Part shown: in pieces, positions 60,979 to 64,000 of the stretch | Numbering within the stretch: the first letter of the stretch is position 1 | Layout: the number at the start of each line of letters is the position of its first letter | Assembly (NCBI RefSeq): GCF_016625195.1 | Contig: NZ_JACVUP010000006.1 | Span: 1 to 64,000 of the forward strand | Length of the DNA: 64,000 bases | Reading direction: 5' to 3' | Source of the DNA: Erwinia sp. S63 | GTDB lineage: Bacteria; Pseudomonadota; Gammaproteobacteria; Enterobacterales; Enterobacteriaceae | Notes under the pieces: generated by a model | Databases searched by the model: none | What the model saw: only the letters and a program-made list of their open reading frames with translations | Told to the model about the DNA's origin: nothing | Position numbers and translations under genes: made by a program

Positions 60979-61515
60979 ATGACCACGCCATCTCCATCGC
61001 ACCACGTTTTTATCCTGATGGGCGTTTCCGGCAGCGGAAAATCTGCTGTCGCCAATCAGGTTTCTCATCAGCTGAACACCGCATTTCTGGATGGTGATTT
61101 CCTTCATCCACGCAGCAACATCATGAAAATGGCCGACGGTCATCCGCTGGACGACAACGATCGTCAGCCGTGGCTGCAGGCGCTGAATGATGCGGCGTTC
61201 GCCATGCAGCGTACCCAGGCTATTTCGATTATCGTCTGCTCGGCGTTGAAAAAGTCCTATCGCGACATCCTGCGTCAGGGCAATCAAAACCTGAAGTTCA
61301 TCTATCTGAAGGGCGATTTCGAAACCATCGAGTCGCGTCTGAAAGCGCGTAAAGGCCACTTCTTCAAACCACAGATGTTGGTGACGCAGTTTGAGACCTT
61401 GCAAGAACCTGGGGCGGACGAGCCCGATGTACTGGTGGTTGATATCAATCATTCACTGGATGAAGTCGTTGCGGCCACGGTTGCGACCATTGAGGAAGCA
61501 ACCAACAAGGGTTAG
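60979..61515 (+). CDS. gntK: Gluconokinase
   Basis: Phosphorylates gluconate to 6-phosphogluconate. From the ATG at 60979 (GGAG upstream) it has 178 residues (E. coli GntK 175). P-loop GVSGSGKS at residues 15-22, DGDFLHP and ARKGHFFKPQMLVTQFETLQ are typical. A longer frame from 60934 starts inside the operator. GntU follows 2 nt later. Confidence 0.95.
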   Translation: MTTPSPSHHVFILMGVSGSGKSAVANQVSHQLNTAFLDGDFLHPRSNIMKMADGHPLDDNDRQPWLQALNDAAFAMQRTQAISIIVCSALKKSYRDILRQGNQNLKFIYLKGDFETIESRLKARKGHFFKPQMLVTQFETLQEPGADEPDVLVVDINHSLDEVVAATVATIEEATNKG

Positions 61516-61517
61516 TA

Positions 61518-62858
61518 ATGAGTACCGCAACGCTGGTGTTAACCGCAGCAGGCTCCGTCCTGCTGCTGCTGTTTTTGGTGATGAAAGCGCGTATGCACGC
61601 CTTTGTCGCCCTGATGTTAGTCTCGATTGGTGCCGGTCTGTTCTCCGGCATGCCGCTGGATAAAATTGCCGATACCATGCAGAAAGGCATGGGTGGCACG
61701 CTCGGATTTCTTGCCATCGTGGTGGCATTGGGCGCGATGTTCGGCAAAATCCTGCATGAAACCGGCGCGGTCGATCAGATTGCCATCCGTATGCTGAAGG
61801 CCTTTGGTGAAAACCGGGCGCATTATGCGATGGGGATTGCCGGACTGATCTGCGCACTGCCGCTGTTCTTTGAAGTGGCCGTAGTATTACTGATCAGTAT
61901 CGCCTTTGCTGTGGCGCGTCGCACTAACGGGAACTTAGTGAAGCTGGTCATCCCGTTGTTTGCCGGTGTGGCTGCCTCGGCGGCGTTTCTGCTGCCGGGA
62001 CCGGCACCGATGCTGCTGGCTTCCCAGATGCACGCGGACTTTGGCTGGATGATTCTGCTCGGTCTGTGCGCCGCGATTCCCGGTATGCTGATCGCCGGTC
62101 CACTGTTTGGCAATTTTATTGCCCGCCATGTCAGTTTCAGTGCGCCGCCGGAAGATCATCAGCCGGAGGTGGAAGAGGGTAAGCTGCCATCGTTTGGCTT
62201 CAGCTTGTCGCTGATTCTGTTCCCGCTGCTGCTGGTGGGTCTGAAAACCATCGGGGCGCGCTTCACCACGCCGGGCACACGTCTTTATGAGTGGCTGGAA
62301 TTTATCGGCCATCCGTTTACCGCGATTCTGCTGGCTTGTCTGGTGGCGATTTACGGTCTGGCTTATCGTCAGGGTATGGATAAAGAGAAAGTGATGCAGG
62401 TGTGTGGCAGTGCGCTGCAACCGGCAGGCATTATTCTGCTGGTGATCGGTGCGGGCGGCGTGTTCAAACAGGTGCTGGTGGATTCAGGTGTCGGCCCGGT
62501 ACTCGGTCATGCACTCACCGGGGCAGGCATGCCAATTGCGCTGGCATGCTTCATCCTTTCTGGTGCGATCCGTGTGATTCAGGGCTCGGCGACCGTGGCC
62601 TGTTTAACCACGGTGGGCCTGGTGATGCCAGTGATTGAACCGCTGCACTACAGCGGCGCGCAGCTGGCGGCGCTGTCGATTTGTATCGGCGGTGGCTCCA
62701 TTATCATCAGCCACGTGAACGATGCCGGTTTCTGGCTGTTTGGCCGCTTCACCGGTGCGACTGAAGGCGAAACCTTGAAGACCTGGACGCTGATGGAAAC
62801 CATTCTGGGCACTACGGGTGCGATTGTCGGGATGATCGCGTTCAGTTTGCTGTCGTAA
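61518..62858 (+). CDS. gntU: Low-affinity gluconate transporter GntU
   Basis: Gluconate:H+ symporter of the GntP family, 446 residues, the E. coli length. About 12-14 hydrophobic segments; GTLGFLAIVVALGAMFGKILHETG near residue 60, ALPLFFEVAVVLL and IQGSATVACLTTVG are family signatures. It is 2 nt after gntK and coupled to it. Confidence 0.96.
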   Translation: MSTATLVLTAAGSVLLLLFLVMKARMHAFVALMLVSIGAGLFSGMPLDKIADTMQKGMGGTLGFLAIVVALGAMFGKILHETGAVDQIAIRMLKAFGENRAHYAMGIAGLICALPLFFEVAVVLLISIAFAVARRTNGNLVKLVIPLFAGVAASAAFLLPGPAPMLLASQMHADFGWMILLGLCAAIPGMLIAGPLFGNFIARHVSFSAPPEDHQPEVEEGKLPSFGFSLSLILFPLLLVGLKTIGARFTTPGTRLYEWLEFIGHPFTAILLACLVAIYGLAYRQGMDKEKVMQVCGSALQPAGIILLVIGAGGVFKQVLVDSGVGPVLGHALTGAGMPIALACFILSGAIRVIQGSATVACLTTVGLVMPVIEPLHYSGAQLAALSICIGGGSIIISHVNDAGFWLFGRFTGATEGETLKTWTLMETILGTTGAIVGMIAFSLLS

Positions 62859-62864
62859 AAAAAT

Positions 62865-62911
62865 ACGCAATAAATTGCGCCGCTACGTAGCGGCGTGATT
62901 TATCACGCGAT
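62865..62911. repeat. Triple-hairpin intergenic palindrome, copy 3
   Basis: ACGCAATAAATTGCGCCGCTAC followed at once by GTAGCGGCGTGATTTATCACGC. Here the two arms abut, giving a near-perfect palindrome with no central spacer. Lies between converging gntU and the yjbB-type gene. Confidence 0.85.
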
Positions 62912-62921
62912 CCTGGCTCTA

Positions 62922-64000
62922 TTAATCCTCTTCCCGCTCATCATCCGGCTGATCCAGCACCGTATACGCCACCGCACAGAACAGCGAATTCAAACGCTTC
63001 ATATCGCCCAGCAACCCCAAATGCAATGAACTGGTTTCGATACTCTGCACATTTTTCTGATGCAACCGCTCAACGTGCGCGTGTGAGAAACGGCGGATCA
63101 GGATGCGGAAACGATGTTTGGAACGGCGCAGGCGGCGCGCACTGGGGATATCTTTCGACAGAAACACCGACAAACTCAGGCGCAGATTGTTCAGTACCTG
63201 TTCCTGCAAGGTGTTCAACTCTTCCAAACCTTCAGGTGAAAATGCCCGACGGGCGTTAAGCGATTTCACCGCGACATCCGCGCACATGCGTTCAATAATA
63301 TCGCCCGCCTGCTCAAGGTTGAGTGCCATCTCAATGACTTCCGCCCAACGCTGCGAATCCTCCTCAGCTAAATCTTCTTTCGGCATCCGTGCCAGATAGA
63401 GTTTGATGGCGGTGTACAGCACATCGACATCATCATCCAGCCGCCGCACCGCGCGCTCTTCACGCAGTTCACCATGCACCACTTTATTGAACGACTCCAT
63501 CATATGCTCAACGACATCGCCGATACGCAGGGTTTCCCGCGCCGCATTGGCCAATGCCAGCGCAGGGGTGTCCAGCGCGCTGCGGTCGAGATGTTTGGGG
63601 CGGAGGTGCGCATCGGTTTCCGGCTCGTCGGAGATCATACGACGGCACAGGCGCGCCATCGGTTCAGCGAACGGCACCATAATCAGGCAGCGAATCAGGT
63701 TGTAAAACACGTGGAAAAAGATCACCAGCTCTTCGTCATTGACCGGCATCTTTTCGAGAATATCGGCGACGTAATTCACCAGCGGTAAAATCGCCAGGCT
63801 GCCGATGAGCTTGAACAGCAGGCTGCCCAACGCCACGCGTTTTCCCGCAGCATTTGAGCCACTGGCGTTAATCATCGCTAGCAAACCACTGCCGAGGTTG
63901 GCACCAATCACCAGACAGAGTGCCACTTTAAAAGAGATCACGTCGGCGGCTGTCAGCGTGGCGGTGATCAACACCGCCGCCAGACTGGAATAACTAATGA
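62922..64000 (-). CDS. yjbB: YjbB, Na/Pi cotransporter family protein (C-terminal part)
   Basis: The frame is open to the right window edge, so the start is missing. About 359 residues are visible; E. coli YjbB has about 543. The visible N-terminal part holds a Na/Pi cotransporter segment (CLVIGANLGSGLLAMINASGS) and membrane helices. The C-terminal half is a helical PhoU-like domain (RIGDVVEHMMESFNKVV, LNLEQAGDIIERM). E. coli YjbB exports phosphate. In E. coli it lies next to metH, here next to gntU. Confidence 0.9.
   Translation of the reverse strand, partial: ISYSSLAAVLITATLTAADVISFKVALCLVIGANLGSGLLAMINASGSNAAGKRVALGSLLFKLIGSLAILPLVNYVADILEKMPVNDEELVIFFHVFYNLIRCLIMVPFAEPMARLCRRMISDEPETDAHLRPKHLDRSALDTPALALANAARETLRIGDVVEHMMESFNKVVHGELREERAVRRLDDDVDVLYTAIKLYLARMPKEDLAEEDSQRWAEVIEMALNLEQAGDIIERMCADVAVKSLNARRAFSPEGLEELNTLQEQVLNNLRLSLSVFLSKDIPSARRLRRSKHRFRILIRRFSHAHVERLHQKNVQSIETSSLHLGLLGDMKRLNSLFCAVAYTVLDQPDDEREED

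Overview
The window looks like chromosome from a member of the Enterobacterales, most likely Erwiniaceae (Pantoea/Erwinia). Nearly every gene is a full-length orthologue of an E. coli core gene (metA, aceBAK, pgi, lysC, glgBXCAP, ftsYEX, rpoH, liv, ugp, ggt, gnt). An ERIC element and a RyhB-type small RNA are present. The order of the gene blocks is not that of E. coli K-12. The genus is an inference from these features and not proven here.

Layout. 1-91: 3' end of a 5S rRNA and its terminator. 431-7243: metA, the glyoxylate-shunt operon aceB-aceA-aceK, and iclR with IclR-like operators before both aceB and iclR. 7442-11125: cobalamin-dependent methionine synthase metH. 11271-15068: the exopolysaccharide operon yjbEFGH, on the minus strand. 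15592-19292: pgi, then the lysine-riboswitch-controlled aspartokinase lysC. 19577-20500: a BASS-family transporter (PanS-like). 20535-21903: a three-gene, AT-richer cassette of unknown function, the only clearly accessory region. 22041-33860: yhgN, asd and the glycogen operon glgBXCAP. 33949-40254: dcrB, yhhQ, tusA, zntA with a MerR-type promoter, yhhN, yhhM, yhhL and rsmD. 40485-45351: ftsY-ftsE-ftsX, rpoH and panM. 45756-50711: one branched-chain amino acid transporter. 50914-56122: the glycerol-3-phosphate operon ugpBAECQ behind four Pho-box repeats, then yhhA. 56326-62858: ggt, yhhY, ryhB, yhhW and gntR-gntK-gntU. 62922-64000: a partial yjbB-type Na/Pi cotransporter running off the window.

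How the genes work together. The left part joins acetate and C2 metabolism (glyoxylate shunt) to methionine and lysine synthesis: MetA and MetH are the first and last dedicated methionine steps, and LysC and Asd open the aspartate pathway. The middle stores and mobilises glycogen and holds the membrane-protein targeting (FtsY), division (FtsEX), heat-shock (RpoH) and zinc/sulfur-relay genes. The right part is nutrient uptake: branched-chain amino acids, glycerol-3-phosphate under phosphate limitation, glutathione turnover and gluconate, with RyhB as the iron-limitation regulator.

Several families of intergenic palindromes lie at gene ends: three copies of a triple-hairpin element, a GGTCGCC/GGCGACC element, a large inverted repeat before livH, and one ERIC. 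Compared with E. coli K-12 as I remember it, genes from the 90-minute region (metA to pgi/lysC, and yjbB) flank a block from the 76-minute region (yhgN to gntU), and both are internally rearranged. I saw no CRISPR array, tRNA, prophage, insertion sequence or integrase.
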